From contig JASBNA010000002.1 in assembly GCA_038087015.1 (NCBI GenBank), positions 2,046,001-2,110,000 on the forward strand: DNA of 64,000 nucleotides, read 5' to 3'. The notes beneath the pieces were generated by a model. That model saw only the letters and a program-made list of their open reading frames with translations. It did no database searches and was not told the origin of the DNA. Position numbers and translations under genes: made by a program. The DNA is from Cerrena zonata (taxonomy: Eukaryota > Basidiomycota > Agaricomycetes > Polyporales > Cerrenaceae). Each line of letters starts with the position of its first letter. Position 1 is the first letter of the stretch. Of the stretch, positions 21,457 through 32,463 are shown piece after piece.

Positions 21457-24019
21457 ATGGATTCCCCGCCGCTGGTTGTCATCCCACCCACCCCCATCCG
21501 AGACAGCTCCGCCCCACGTTCCCTCCATCCGTCTCCTGCGCCGACGTCCAGATCGTCAATACCTGAGCTCTCCCCTTCAACCCCCGAGAGGGACAGGAGC
21601 TCTTCAGAAACCACCATTGTTACCATTTACTCCATGTATGGCGAAGAGGAGGATAATAGAAGCAGCTGGGCTGCCTCACAACGTGGGTCTGTCGTCAGTC
21701 ACCGACACAGACCATCGAAGGACGTGGACATGGTTGCGGTAGCTCGCATACCTGACTATAGGCGTGATTCTTACTTGGCAGGCTCAAATGGAAGGATCCT
21801 CGGTGAGCCCGATGAGGACAGTGCCTTCTACGATGCTACCTACAGTGTCCAAAGACCTTCAAGCAAACATTTAAGCGTTGTGGACAGGGTAGATTTACGA
21901 CGTTCCGTTGCTTCGGAAGACTCGGTACAACTTGCCTACGGCGGCGACAGTCGTCCACCATCAAGTTACGTCCGCAGCTCGACCGCTACTAGCGCTTCAG
22001 CAGGACAAGGCAATCGAAGCAAGGTGTTCTCCCAAGACTCTTCATTACCATTACAGAACGGCCGGCCAACTAGTAGCTTTGATGCCGATGCAGGAAGACG
22101 AAGCTACACTCTTTCCCCGGACCCTTCTCGCTCCCCACCTCCCATGAGCAGAGCTTCAAGTAGACCGGATTCACAGTATCAGCATTCATTAACCTCGACC
22201 CGGGAATATGCCACACCGGCAAGCACGCCGAATGGGAGGAGCTCTTTCGTCAACGGGTCGCCTGCATCAGTTTCAAAGCCGTTACCCTACCTCTCCAATA
22301 GACCGATCGTCGTCGTTCTCCCCACCGCTTCAATCTCGCGCGCCATCAACATCATCTGCTTCACCTGGCCGACCGAGTTCCAGTGCCCTCCGGATTTCAG
22401 CTACGACATTCGCTACACCGCCATCATCTCCACCTGAGAGACAACTCTCGGCCAAGAGCTCACCCAGTGGGAAATCAGTGATACTCCCGGCGGAAGGCGA
22501 AGAACCCGATGCATTCCATGTGCGTTCTACTTATGCACAGCTGGACCAGCAAGGTGTGAAAGGTGATGGATATGAAGAGGGCGTGGAGCGTACGAGGGCT
22601 CGGGTGGGCGGTAGCCGGGCTAGTGAGCTGAGGGCGTTGGAGGCCTTGGCTGACGAGCATGAGAAGACTCGCGATTTGACACAACAGGAGCTTGAAACTT
22701 TGGCTAGTGTTGATCGGTGAGTCAATTTCAGATATAGACATTCAAATGGTGATGTAACAGTTATCCCTTAGCTATGGCTTCTTCGTGACCTCATCGCATG
22801 ACCGTTTGATTTTGTTACCCTCATCCCCGTTACTCAAACCTCTCACTCACGTTACCGCTACTGCACCTAATTCCTCGGCAAATGCCAAGTCACTATCCGC
22901 ACTACCACCCTCACAACCTCTAATACGGGAAGCGTCGAGAATAGCCAAATGGAGTCGCATGCTTCAAGCAGGCGCACGGGATCAAGGTAGCAACGTCGAC
23001 GAGTGGAGCATCGTTCCTAGAAAAGAGTCTAAGCTGCCTGAGCGGATATTCAAGGGAATACCTGATTGTTGGCGTAGTGCTGCTTGGGAGATCCTTATGA
23101 GCCGTTATTCAAAAACAGGCCGACGGCAACTTGTGGAGCTTGGTGCTCGATATCGGGAAGGGCTCGACCAACCATCGACATACGACGTTCAAATCGACCT
23201 TGATGTGCCTAGGACTATTACTGGTCACATAATGTTCCGTACGAGATATGGTTTAGGGTGAATATTTTGTTTACGCACATCTTCCACTTTTGCTTACATT
23301 ATTTCTCTAGCCAACGTTCGCTATTCCACGTCCTGCATTCACTCTCATTACATTGTGATGAATGTGGGTACTGTCAAGGAATGGGTCCCATCGCTGCCAC
23401 CCTGCTTTGTTATTTCTCACCCGAGAAGACATACGCCAGTCTAGTACGACTACATGACGCCTACTCCATGCATACTATATTCAGTCCCGGATTCCCCGGT
23501 CTTATCGAAGCGATATACGTTCAAGAAAAATTGACGCAGGAGATGATGCCCGCGGTATATGCCTCCTTCAAGAAACACATGATCTCCACGACATCTTACG
23601 CTACGAAATGGTACATTACCTTATTTGCCAACTCGGTTCCTTTCCAAACGCAGCTCAGGCTGTGGGATGCATTCTTCCTGGAGGGTCCGGATATTTTTGT
23701 CATTGTGGCCGTCGCTGTTGTCTGGGTCTATAGGGGTGAGTGATATTGGATTTGATTCTTATTGTTTGTGGTTTTAAGTTAGAGTTTATGCTTACTTTGC
23801 TTCTTGCATTTTACAGACCACATCACATCGGATTCGGCAAACTTTGAAACTGTACTATCCCTTCTGTCATCATTCTTCGTCCCCGAAGACGAGAATACCC
23901 TCTTGTCATGGATCGAGAAAGTCGCCACTGACAGGAAACTCCGTTCGAAGATGCAACAATGGCGGCAAGACTGGAATCGTCTTGTCTCCAGTGGTCAGCA
24001 TATGCAAGCGCTCCTCTAA
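21457..24019 (+). CDS. TBC-domain Rab GTPase-activating protein (one frameshift)
   Basis: Exons 21457-22716, 22772-23257, 23311-23735, 23817-24019. A Ser/Pro-rich N-terminal half (MDSPPLVVIPPTP) is followed by a short coiled coil ending ELETLASVDR and a complete TBC domain. The arginine finger IDLDVPRT and the glutamine finger YCQGM are both present, so the catalytic dual-finger mechanism is intact. TBC proteins switch off Rab GTPases in membrane traffic; the target Rab cannot be told. Exon 1 shifts +1 at about 22270-22285 (within AAAGCCGTTACCC): upstream reads NGRSSFVNGSPAS, downstream PTSPIDRSSSFSP. One extra C would explain it, and exon 1 (1260 nt) is one base too long for its splice phase. 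About 790 aa when corrected. Confidence 0.88.
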
Positions 24020-25009
24020 CATCCCTCGCCCTCTACATCCCTCTACCATACATACATTCTCCTCCGTTTCGCTCTCAGGGTTTCGTGGTTTCTTTCACTC
24101 TCATCAGACACTCAGATTGCTATCTTATTCTTCATTTTCTTTCTGTTCATATACAGCTCTCCCACTCAATCCTCTCATATCTTCCATCATTCGTCTCCGT
24201 TTCTTCAGTCATGGCATGGTATCGTATTAGACGCATTGTCACTCGCTGCTAATCTTTTTCTTCATCCCCACCCATCTTTTCATCTCGTTCACTTTCTTTT
24301 AACCTTGTGCATTTTTGTAGTACCCCAGCATATCTTGCAATCGCATTCTCATGGTTCGGAATGAATTGTCCTTTGCGGTGTTGCTTCCAGGTATCATCGC
24401 AACAACCTCGTGCAGATATAATATAAGAGCACACCGCTCTTCGTCAGAAATTCCACCAGGTGAGTATAAATTTTATTTGAGAATTCCGAGAATCCAAAGA
24501 TTACCAGGGACACGGGTCCTCGTGAGCTTGCAGCTTTACGGAGATTGTCCTTGTTAGCTTGGGCGTCTTTCTATTTTCAGGAAAGTGTTTGAACCCAAAA
24601 CGGACAAGTCTACCATCACCGACGACAACACACTCCATATTGGGATATGCCCTTGTATTTTCCTGTCTTTATTGGTCAACGTAAACTTCTGCCTGATGGG
24701 TCCCTTCGAGGGCTCATGAGTATAAGTATGCGTGGGTAGGACCCTGAATGTCTATCAGGCCTTCGTCTGCCCAACAGCCTTCAGCTCTTCTCCACACCTC
24801 GACTCTTCGGAGACTCACTACTATTCTCGTCTGTCATTCGCTTGACGCGATACACTCTTAAAGGCTTAAACGAGTCTTCCAATACATCCGTTCCTTCGGA
24901 CGATACTCTACCACACTCACAGAGCTTACGTTCATTCGTAAAGCCTATCGGACTACATCCGCATCATTTACGCCACGCATTAGACATCATCGACACATTT
25001 GTTGACACC
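24020..25009. other. intergenic, promoter of the 71-aa protein
   Basis: The first part is the TBC 3' UTR, pyrimidine-rich. A TATA-like TATAAGTA is at 24721-24728, followed by a long CT-rich stretch, which suits a strongly transcribed small gene. Confidence 0.45.
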
Positions 25010-25225
25010 ATGTCTTACTACTCACCACCCGCCTCTCCCATCTCGGGTTTCTTCCCTACCGGCCCATCGTCGCCTCACGCATTCTCATCCTTCGGCAACT
25101 CGCCGCGAGACACCCACGATATGTATGCCGCTCTCGGTAGTTCACGTAGCTCCTCGAGCTCGAATACCCAAGTCAAACGCCAGAGCAGCTCGAATCCGTT
25201 CAAAAAGCTCGTCTCGAGGAAGTGA
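25010..25225 (+). CDS. small Ser-rich protein, 71 aa
   Basis: Single exon, MSYYSPPASPISGFFPTGP to SNPFKKLVSRK. The frame is open upstream, but this ATG gives the cleanest N-terminus and sits after a long pyrimidine-rich leader. Composition is Ser/Pro/Gly-rich with a basic C-terminal end. I do not know a function; short proteins of this look recur in agarics. A TATA-like site lies 289 bp upstream. Confidence 0.6.
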   Translation: MSYYSPPASPISGFFPTGPSSPHAFSSFGNSPRDTHDMYAALGSSRSSSSSNTQVKRQSSSNPFKKLVSRK

Positions 25226-25877
25226 GGGTGTACTCGCGCCCCTCGTAGGGAGGGTTCACACACTCAGGGTCTGCATGCACTTGGCATGCACTGCTGACCG
25301 GGATGATTTGCCGGAACGGAGCGATGATGATTGAAAGATATCTATTATGACGAGGGCAATCTATAGAAGAGCACATCTTGGGAGATGTTGGTTAGAAGGC
25401 TTACAATCATCGAAACACGAAACACTTTTTCATGCATCCTCACTCGACATTCTTTATGACAATTCCATACCCCTTTCGTTCACCTTGCACTATCATCTAG
25501 CGCACTTTATTATTATCACTGTATCGATAGCATCGTTATATTTGGCTTTTCATGGCCGCAATTGATCTAAGAGTCTGTACATCTTACTGTGACTGTGCGT
25601 GTGTTATCTGACTCGAAAAACAAGATGATGTAAGTGGCAACCATCCTAGTAACATGCCTTAAACGTATGTATCACCGTGATCGATCGGCATATAATTAGG
25701 CTAAGTGTCCCACACCTGCTACTTGAAGACCAATATAGTAGCTGTCCGTTGGACGTTGTATAGCCGTAACGTTGCTGGACGTCTTCCTCATGCATAACAC
25801 CCCCTCTTATCTCCTCTGTCTTTAATCCTAATTCCTGACCTCCTACTGAACGGACCGCCATTCTTTGGCATCTCGAG
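25226..25877. other. intergenic
   Basis: 3' UTR of the small gene and promoter of the glycosyltransferase-like gene. No gene or repeat is seen. Confidence 0.45.
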
Positions 25878-28095
25878 ATGCCTCCCAAACCCTCAGATAT
25901 CTTTGTTTCAGGCAGGCCTGACTTGTCCGCCTACCAGTCACTCACTCCGCGTACTCCTCATTCCCGCTCTGGACGGGCAGAGGAAGGATTAACAGAGGTA
26001 GAACTTGACGAGATTCAGGAGGACGAACGGAGAGACTACCTGTCATACAGACAACAGCAGGCTGAACCACTGCTTGCATCATCAACTGATTCAGCGTTTG
26101 GGTCGTCCGGATATCGAAGCCGTGGCGACGATCCAAGCAAGAAAGACGTCTGGATTCAGAACCTACCTGCTGTCAAGGACGTCCTAAAGAATTTCCCTCT
26201 GTTACTTGGTTGCCTAGTCGCCGTGCTGTTATTTGGCCTTGTCTTGCTTTCGTTCAAGCGACCCGAAACATTGGATGAATATGTTGGAATCTCGAAAACT
26301 AAACCAGCTGAACAAGATGCAGTAGTCCCCGCTTCCCCAATACCCTCTGTCGTGACAACCACGCCACCTCCAGAACTTCTTATATCATACGAGAATTATA
26401 CAAAGTTCCCGCTCATGTCAACCGAGTACCTCCATGAATGCGACAAACTCATGAGTGGTTTCGTTCACCATGGAGGCACTTATTGGGGCGCATCGAGTCA
26501 TGAAGTCAAGGACGTTGTTCATCATGACCAGCTTCCCAACTATAACATCCCGGAGCACGGCCCTGTTCGTACCTGCACTAAAACGATTACCTACCAGCTT
26601 GATGGACATGTCGGATTGCTCGCCGACCTTTCGCTCATGGCACAGGTAGCAGGGATGGCACGAGAAGTGTGTTTTTATGGTTATGTTTTGATACTAAGCT
26701 TACTCATGTTAAACCTACAGCAAAACCGGACATTCTTTATAGATGACACCTATTGGAATCGTGGCAAGTTAGTCCGGTGTGCTGCGAATATATAATTCGA
26801 TGGTAACAGTGAATTAGGTGGATGGACCACTTCCAGGATATTCGAGCACGTCAGCCTGGACCTGAAGATGGCTGTCGTCCCCCACCACCTGAAGGTTAGT
26901 TGTCATGCCACCTCTACCGATGTATTTTAACACGTTCTGTGCAGAATTGGTCGCGTGTCCAAGACAGGCTAGGTAAGTTTGAAATTTCAATATTTCTGAT
27001 ATACTGGTCTTACATGACGTTAGGCATTGGGTTCGTGATGGAGTATTTGCGTCAGTTCGGGACCTGCGTACTTACGGGTTTCTAGGTTATCAACTCGAGG
27101 ACAGCCAAATTCCATCTTGGACACCCCTTCTTAGAAGAGTATCAGGATCCGTGAGTTATTCTCTTTGTGTAACACCAAGGCATCTCTTATGGGGAAGCTT
27201 CAGGTACGCCCATGAGATAAACCGCATGAAACCGATCTTCGAGCGAGCAGTAGGATCTTTTAGGACGACGATTCGTCCCAATGCGCACAACGCGGCATTA
27301 ATTCGAGCTGCGCGCGAGGAAATCGTTTCCACACTATCCCTCCCCAAACATGAACGTCCTTCTGACCCCGATCCAAAAGATGCAGACCCAGAGACCATCG
27401 TTACACGCCACCATCCGGATCCATATGTTGCCATTCATGTTCGCAGAGGAGACAAGAAGGCTTCAAGTTTCCCGCACCGTGGCTCATACGTCCCTCTAGA
27501 GGACTATGCTGCTGCTACTCACGAAACCTGGTCTCGCCTTTTCAACAATGACTCCATCTCACCGAAAGCTGATCATTTCCCCTCTGCCCCGATTGCATAT
27601 ATTGCGTCAGATTCACATGCCGCAGTGGACGAGTTGAAGAGTGCTTTCCCGACATCTGCTGCTGTATTCTCGTTGCATACTAGTACAAACTCGGAGTTGC
27701 GTGCTCTTGCTTCGCAGAAAGAGTATGTTCAGAAAGAGTTCAACGAAGAGACTGAGGAGGAGAGGATAAGGCTTACCAGAGGGATGATCGTTGACTTCGC
27801 GTTATTGAGTGGATTCTGGGCATGGGAGGGAGAGATCGTGCCTGGCGCGACTATTTGTACATTGAGGTGCGTATATTGTTAATTTTCTTGAACTATTTCC
27901 TGACGAATACCATATGTTCATAGTTCCACTATTTGTAAGAGTGCCGCGGTTGGACTCGGCTTCGATCGTGCATTTGGTTTTGGAGATGGAGGAGACCATT
28001 ACATGGGTGACATAGATGACAAACATAAACGTTGGGTAGAGTTGGATAACAAGGGAAGTGTAAGCCCTGAGTGGGAAGCTTTTGATCTTTTCTAG
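25878..28095 (+). CDS. type II membrane glycosyltransferase, fucosyltransferase-like
   Basis: Eight exons: 25878-26666, 26721-26767, 26818-26894, 26945-26972, 27024-27030, 27086-27150, 27204-27866, 27924-28095; 1848 nt, 615 aa. A cytoplasmic tail of about 110 residues precedes one membrane helix (FPLLLGCLVAVLLFGLVLLSF), then a lumenal stem and catalytic domain. The motif AIHVRRGDK matches the HxRRxD signature of alpha-1,6/O-fucosyltransferase-type enzymes (GT23/GT65/GT68 superfamily), and the protein ends with an FGDGGDHYMGD region. Probably Golgi. The acceptor sugar is unknown. Exon 5 is only 7 nt (GCATTGG); it joins RQAR-HW to VINSRTAKFHLGH and keeps the frame. GTTCGT is the donor after it. 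Confidence 0.8.
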
Positions 28096-28186
28096 ATTAA
28101 CTGTTATTATTTACAAGTTGTAGTGTTCATTTACTTTCGCTCTTAAGTCGGACGAGGCTTGGTGGTAAAGAGAATTACATTTTGAA

Positions 28187-29719
28187 TTAGGCTTCGTTAT
28201 CATCAAGTTCCACCTGATGCGCAAACCTAACGCGAGATATAGAGGTTAAACCTTGTGAATCACCCTCATTCATTGCCTCTGCCTCTTCATCCTCCTCTTC
28301 GTCTACTTCTTCGACATCAACTGGAGGCTTAAACCGAAGGACTAGTCCCCGGCTAACAGCTCGAATCCTCTCCATTCCCTCCTCGTGAACATCTTCGCAA
28401 AAATTCAACGTTAATTTACGAATGGGAACACTCCCGGTCTGGGAGGTGTTCCGTGCACGGATGAGAGGTATGAGCTGGTCCACCTTCACGAGATTACACC
28501 CGACGAATTTTAGGCGTTGAAGGCGAGGGCAAATAAACTGTTTCTTCCTACTCTCGGTAGCAGGTGGCAGTCTGGCAAGCGCACGCAAAACGGGAGTCCC
28601 GACGTAAGTTTTTGTGAAGTGGAGTTCTTGGAGGTCATCTAGCTGGCGCAGCACTTCAATTAGATAGCGATCTGGGAATAAGGTATGCGTAAGATGCAGC
28701 TCTCGAATTTTGGGTGAACGTGTTGCAAAAGCTTTGAAAGAGTTTCCCATATCCGAGTACAAGTCGTACGTCTTTGCCCCTTCTCGAATCTGGTTTATAA
28801 ACAGAGGGTCGCCGTTCCCTCCTAATGTGAAGCATAAGAGATTAGGGGTATCGAATTCTTGTAAAAGATAGGCGGCGGCGACTGCGTTGATATTGCCTAA
28901 GGACAGGGTGGTGAGAGAATGGAGTGGAATCCGTAGTGCAGGAGTCTGTCCGTTTGGCGTTGACCATTGAGCTGGACCCGAATGCAGTCGAAGTGTAGTG
29001 AGATTTGGATAATTGGAAACTTCAGAGGTCAGAAACGGCACGTCTGTATCGAAATCAGTAATAAGTTGCATGATCGGTGAATGTGTAGGAGGTGCGGGGA
29101 TTTTGAGGCCTCTTGATACAATGCTCCTTAGATTCTGGGACCCGTCGAAGGTCGACCAAAAAACCGTCAGATCCTGGGGTTCATCTGGGAGCCATCGGGA
29201 TACATAAAGTCTACGGTCTCCTCTTGAGTTCAGCCAGATAGTGTGCAACTTTGGCAGGCGTCCTGCAAATAAATTGCATATAGTTTCAAGTAGATGATCA
29301 GAGTCGGCGTCGATCTTTAAGTGGCGTGCACGACCAAGTAAGAGCATCAGGTCTCCCAGCCGCTTTCCAAACTCATCGTTTAGTTTTGGATATGTAAACT
29401 CCATATATAGATGGATAGAGAGCGGTAAGTTACCCGATCTCTCAAGCCACAAGGGCAGTGGGCGTGGTCTTGCCCTCGGAGACGCAGCCCGTTCCAAATC
29501 GTCCTCTTCTATACACCATTCTTCGGGAACCTTAGAAGGGCCGGACTTGAAAATGAGTGAGATCTTGTTCCAGGCCTTCGGGTTTGAGAGAACAACGCGC
29601 CTCCAATATTTACATACGGCGGAAGCCATCCATGGGCCGTCTTCATCGACAGATGCCCAGAAAATGAGGAATTCGGCAAGCAGCTCTTCAGGAATACGAG
29701 TATTAATGAGGCAGTCCAT
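28187..29719 (-). CDS. F-box-like/LRR protein
   Basis: Single exon, 510 aa. The N-terminus (RIPEELLAEFLIFW, then CKYWRRVVLSNPKAW) has the pattern of an agaric F-box, which binds Skp1 in SCF ubiquitin ligases. Leucine-rich-repeat-like segments follow (LTTLRLHSG, LTTLSLGNI, IRELHLTHTL, LQELHFTKT, LQRLKFVGC, IRKLTLNFC). The acidic tail has DVEEVDEEEDEEAEA. Such F-box/LRR proteins are hugely expanded in mushrooms and usually intron-poor, as here. The substrate is unknown. It is convergent with the gene at 25878-28095, whose stop is 92 bp away. Confidence 0.85.
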   Translation of the reverse strand: MDCLINTRIPEELLAEFLIFWASVDEDGPWMASAVCKYWRRVVLSNPKAWNKISLIFKSGPSKVPEEWCIEEDDLERAASPRARPRPLPLWLERSGNLPLSIHLYMEFTYPKLNDEFGKRLGDLMLLLGRARHLKIDADSDHLLETICNLFAGRLPKLHTIWLNSRGDRRLYVSRWLPDEPQDLTVFWSTFDGSQNLRSIVSRGLKIPAPPTHSPIMQLITDFDTDVPFLTSEVSNYPNLTTLRLHSGPAQWSTPNGQTPALRIPLHSLTTLSLGNINAVAAAYLLQEFDTPNLLCFTLGGNGDPLFINQIREGAKTYDLYSDMGNSFKAFATRSPKIRELHLTHTLFPDRYLIEVLRQLDDLQELHFTKTYVGTPVLRALARLPPATESRKKQFICPRLQRLKFVGCNLVKVDQLIPLIRARNTSQTGSVPIRKLTLNFCEDVHEEGMERIRAVSRGLVLRFKPPVDVEEVDEEEDEEAEAMNEGDSQGLTSISRVRFAHQVELDDNEA

Positions 29720-30040
29720 GACCTAAGTTGTATGTCTCCTCGTGAATATTGTGCAGTAGTCATTTTAAGGTGAAAAACGCACCAAAATGCTTGTCAAACA
29801 CTGAGTACTCCTAGTACTGAGTGATTAACCTTAGTTTGAGTTGCTATAAGCTTAAGAGTCAAGCACTCTCATTGTGACAGACTGTAACAGAGTGACAATG
29901 GGCGACAAACGCCACATGTGTGACAGCGTGACTTCCATTCCGCAACTTTTCCAGCTAAAGCTACTGCCTATAGAAACCTTGTGCTTACCGTATGCTTGTC
30001 CTACTCAATGCTCTATCAACTGACTGTTCAGTCGGTAAAT
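29720..30040. other. intergenic
   Basis: Promoter of the F-box gene and 3' end of the NR2C2AP-like gene. No gene is seen. Confidence 0.4.
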
Positions 30041-30496
30041 TCATATGATATCACCGTCAATTTGAAGGTCATACACTGTAATTCTACCGAAGAAATCCGA
30101 GCTTTCTTGGAAAACCAACTTCAATCTCTGAACGCCACCTTCGACGCTATCTTGAGGTGAAAGCTCGAATATCTGTGCCCTGTTAACATCTTCTGGATAT
30201 ATACTGGTCCACTGTTTCCACTCCGTTTTGCTTCCCTCCGAACTTTCGACAGGGATTTCAAGTGTAGTTCGAGTCCCAACAAACCCACCTTGGAAGGTGA
30301 ACGGAAACACGTTTTGGCACTACTGGTTTATCGAACGTTATCTGGACATATTGCGGTGTTCCCTTATGCTTACTATTAGCCTCCACCTCCTGTACAGACA
30401 TTTTCCATCCGCACCTGTTGTGATGTCCAGCACGTCTCTGGACTTCCGTCCGTCAAATACTTCTTGCCTACACTTTTATCCAGCGTTGAGCTGACT
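30041..30496 (-). CDS. NR2C2AP-like F5/8C-fold protein (frameshift, 5' end unresolved)
   Basis: Visible exons 30496-30415 and 30362-30041, with a 52-bp intron. The product reads RVSSTLDKSVGKKYLTDGSP then ETCWTSQQ, later QGGFVGTRTTLE, SIYPEDVNRAQ, and near the end RLKLVFQESSDFFGRITVYD. These match the pattern of nuclear receptor 2C2-associated protein (TRA16), a small beta-sandwich family found in animals and fungi with poorly known function. Exon 2 needs one base removed near 30315 (GTTTCCGTTCACC) to pass from VPKRVSV to TFQGGFVG; its length of 322 nt is one too many for phase. No start codon is found in frame, so a further 5' exon is missing or the gene is decayed. A separate open frame across 30490-30690 (minus) looks protein-like but was not connected. 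Confidence 0.6.
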
Positions 30497-30825
30497 CTGC
30501 AGACGGATCGGTGAGCATCGGGATTAAAAACATCATTCCTGGACCAACTTTATTGTAGCCTCTGCAGAAAGTAAGGGCTGCATCTGTCGAGTTGGATCCT
30601 TCGCACCACAAAGATAATCCTTGGATGGTCACGGTCGGGGTTACGGTATTTGGGCGCTAGATTAGCGCCATCGATGTGCTTAGGCCTCTTGTCAACGCGT
30701 CTCACAACTCAACACTCTACTTCCAACAGGCGGTATATCCATATATGCCCCTAATTACTAGAAAACATACAGACTCACTCTAGCGTAGAACCTGTCAAAT
30801 ACTTTCTGCTACACGCAAGTCTCTA

Positions 30826-32048
30826 ATGTCTTCCAAACAGCCAAAATTTCCCGATTGGTTGGAGCATGTCCAGAAGACACCTACATATCTGGAGCACGTT
30901 ATAGAAGCCCTTTCCGAACGTGAATATATCAGGGAGAACGCTCGTGAGGCATCTCGTCACAGCTCACATCACTCTCGAGCACATCGTCTTGTGCACTTGC
31001 CGTCCATCCTCACCAAAAGTTCGGCAAAAGTCAATTACTACTCTATCTCAGTCGCTTGCCAGCCCGATCATCTAGAATACAACCGTTATACAAATATCGA
31101 ACCATACGATCGTACACGTGTTGTAGTGGAACATGGATGCGCGGAGCCTTCAGGACGGTATCTGAACGCTAGTTGGGTGCGAGAGTTGGCAGGCGGAAAA
31201 TGGTGGATTGCGACCCAAGCACCTCTACCCGCAACGGTCCATGCGTACCTCAGCATGCTTCTTCAACCAATATCTCGTCCCCCTAGTCAACTCCACCCCT
31301 CTTTCTCCGATCATACGAGCTCCCAAACCAGTCGCATACGTACTGTTGTTCAACTCACTCAGGATTGTGAATCTGGGATGAGGAAAGCCCATGTTTATAT
31401 TCCGCCAATTGTTGGAGAGTCATGGATAGTAGAGCCAGAGGAAAAATGCGACGCTCCAAAAGTCAAAGTTATCCTTCTTAGTGTGAAGGACATCGACGAG
31501 GCACATTGCAGGGAGAGTGTCGTATCCATCAGCCTGTATCAGCTTCACACCAAAATGAGGGTGAACCCGTGGTGTTCCGCCATCTCTTGTACACCTCATG
31601 GCCCGATCATGGTGTACCCAAACGCGAGGACCGCGCTACACTATTCAAATTCGTTCACCTTGTTGACTCCGTCAACCGTGACCTCTCTGATCAACCTGTA
31701 GATACTCGAGATCAGCTTGACCCTGATCCGCCAATCATGGTGAATTGTTCTGCAGGGATTGGGCGGACGGGTTGCTTCATCGCCATATCATCGTTGTTCC
31801 GTAAATACGGATTCTTACATCCCCCTACTTCCTCTTCATACGGACCATCAAAAGAAATACCCCCGCTACCACCTTCGCCCCTAGGACCCCTACCCGAGGA
31901 ATTTACGAAAGACCTTGTTGCCCAAGAGGTGGATTCGTTGAGGGAACAACGACCCGGAATGGTGCAGCGGCCATCCCAAGTTACCATAATCTATGAGATG
32001 TTAATGGCTGCATTTGCGATTGTCCCTCCGAATGATAAACCTTCGTAG
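30826..32048 (+). CDS. protein tyrosine phosphatase (one frameshift)
   Basis: Classical PTP domain filling most of a ~407-aa protein. Motifs: NRYTNIEPYDRTRV with YLNASWV (substrate loop), WWIATQAPLP, the WPDHGVP acid loop, the catalytic P-loop VNCSAGIGRTG and a QRPSQVTIIYEML Q-loop region. Catalytic Cys and Arg are present, but the usual His before Cys is Asn. The frame shifts near 31548-31556 (CACACCAAAATGAGG): the first part ends SLYQLHTK and the second starts NEGEPVVFRHLLYT. One missing A in the AAAA run explains it, and the total of 1223 nt is one short of a multiple of three. No introns. Likely a cytosolic PTP of the Ptp1/Pyp type; the substrate is unknown. Confidence 0.85.
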
Positions 32049-32394
32049 TACTCCTTCTCTTCCGTCTGTTGGCCTATCAGGACTTGTATTGAATCTTGGG
32101 GGCGTTTCTTCAACTTCTATCTAATTTACCATGATTCATTTCTGTTTGCATAATCTCGCTCGAGTTGTTGTTCGAAAGACTACTAGAATAATACAAATCA
32201 CCACTGCTCTCCACTACTATGTAATATTTATGTTTATATGCGCTGACGTAGTGAAGTCCAGCCGCTAGGCAAACCTAAATTTACGCCGTCAGTTGCGTTC
32301 GTCCATCATCGCCGTTCCGCTTCTTCCGTCTCCTCCATCCATTGCGTGCTTCATGAGAATGTATGACCTTGTAACAGCTTGAATCGTATCAAAG

Positions 32395-32463
32395 ATGTCT
32401 CAAGACCCCTCAGGAACTCGCACCCTGTTCGATGATGCAATATTTTGTCAGCAACAGACTTAG
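32395..32463 (+). other. upstream ORF overlapping the next start codon
   Basis: ATG at 32395 opens a 22-codon frame that ends at 32463, past the main ATG at 32432 and in another frame. If the transcript begins upstream it would reduce initiation at 32432 and favour the internal ATG at 32582. Confidence 0.3.
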
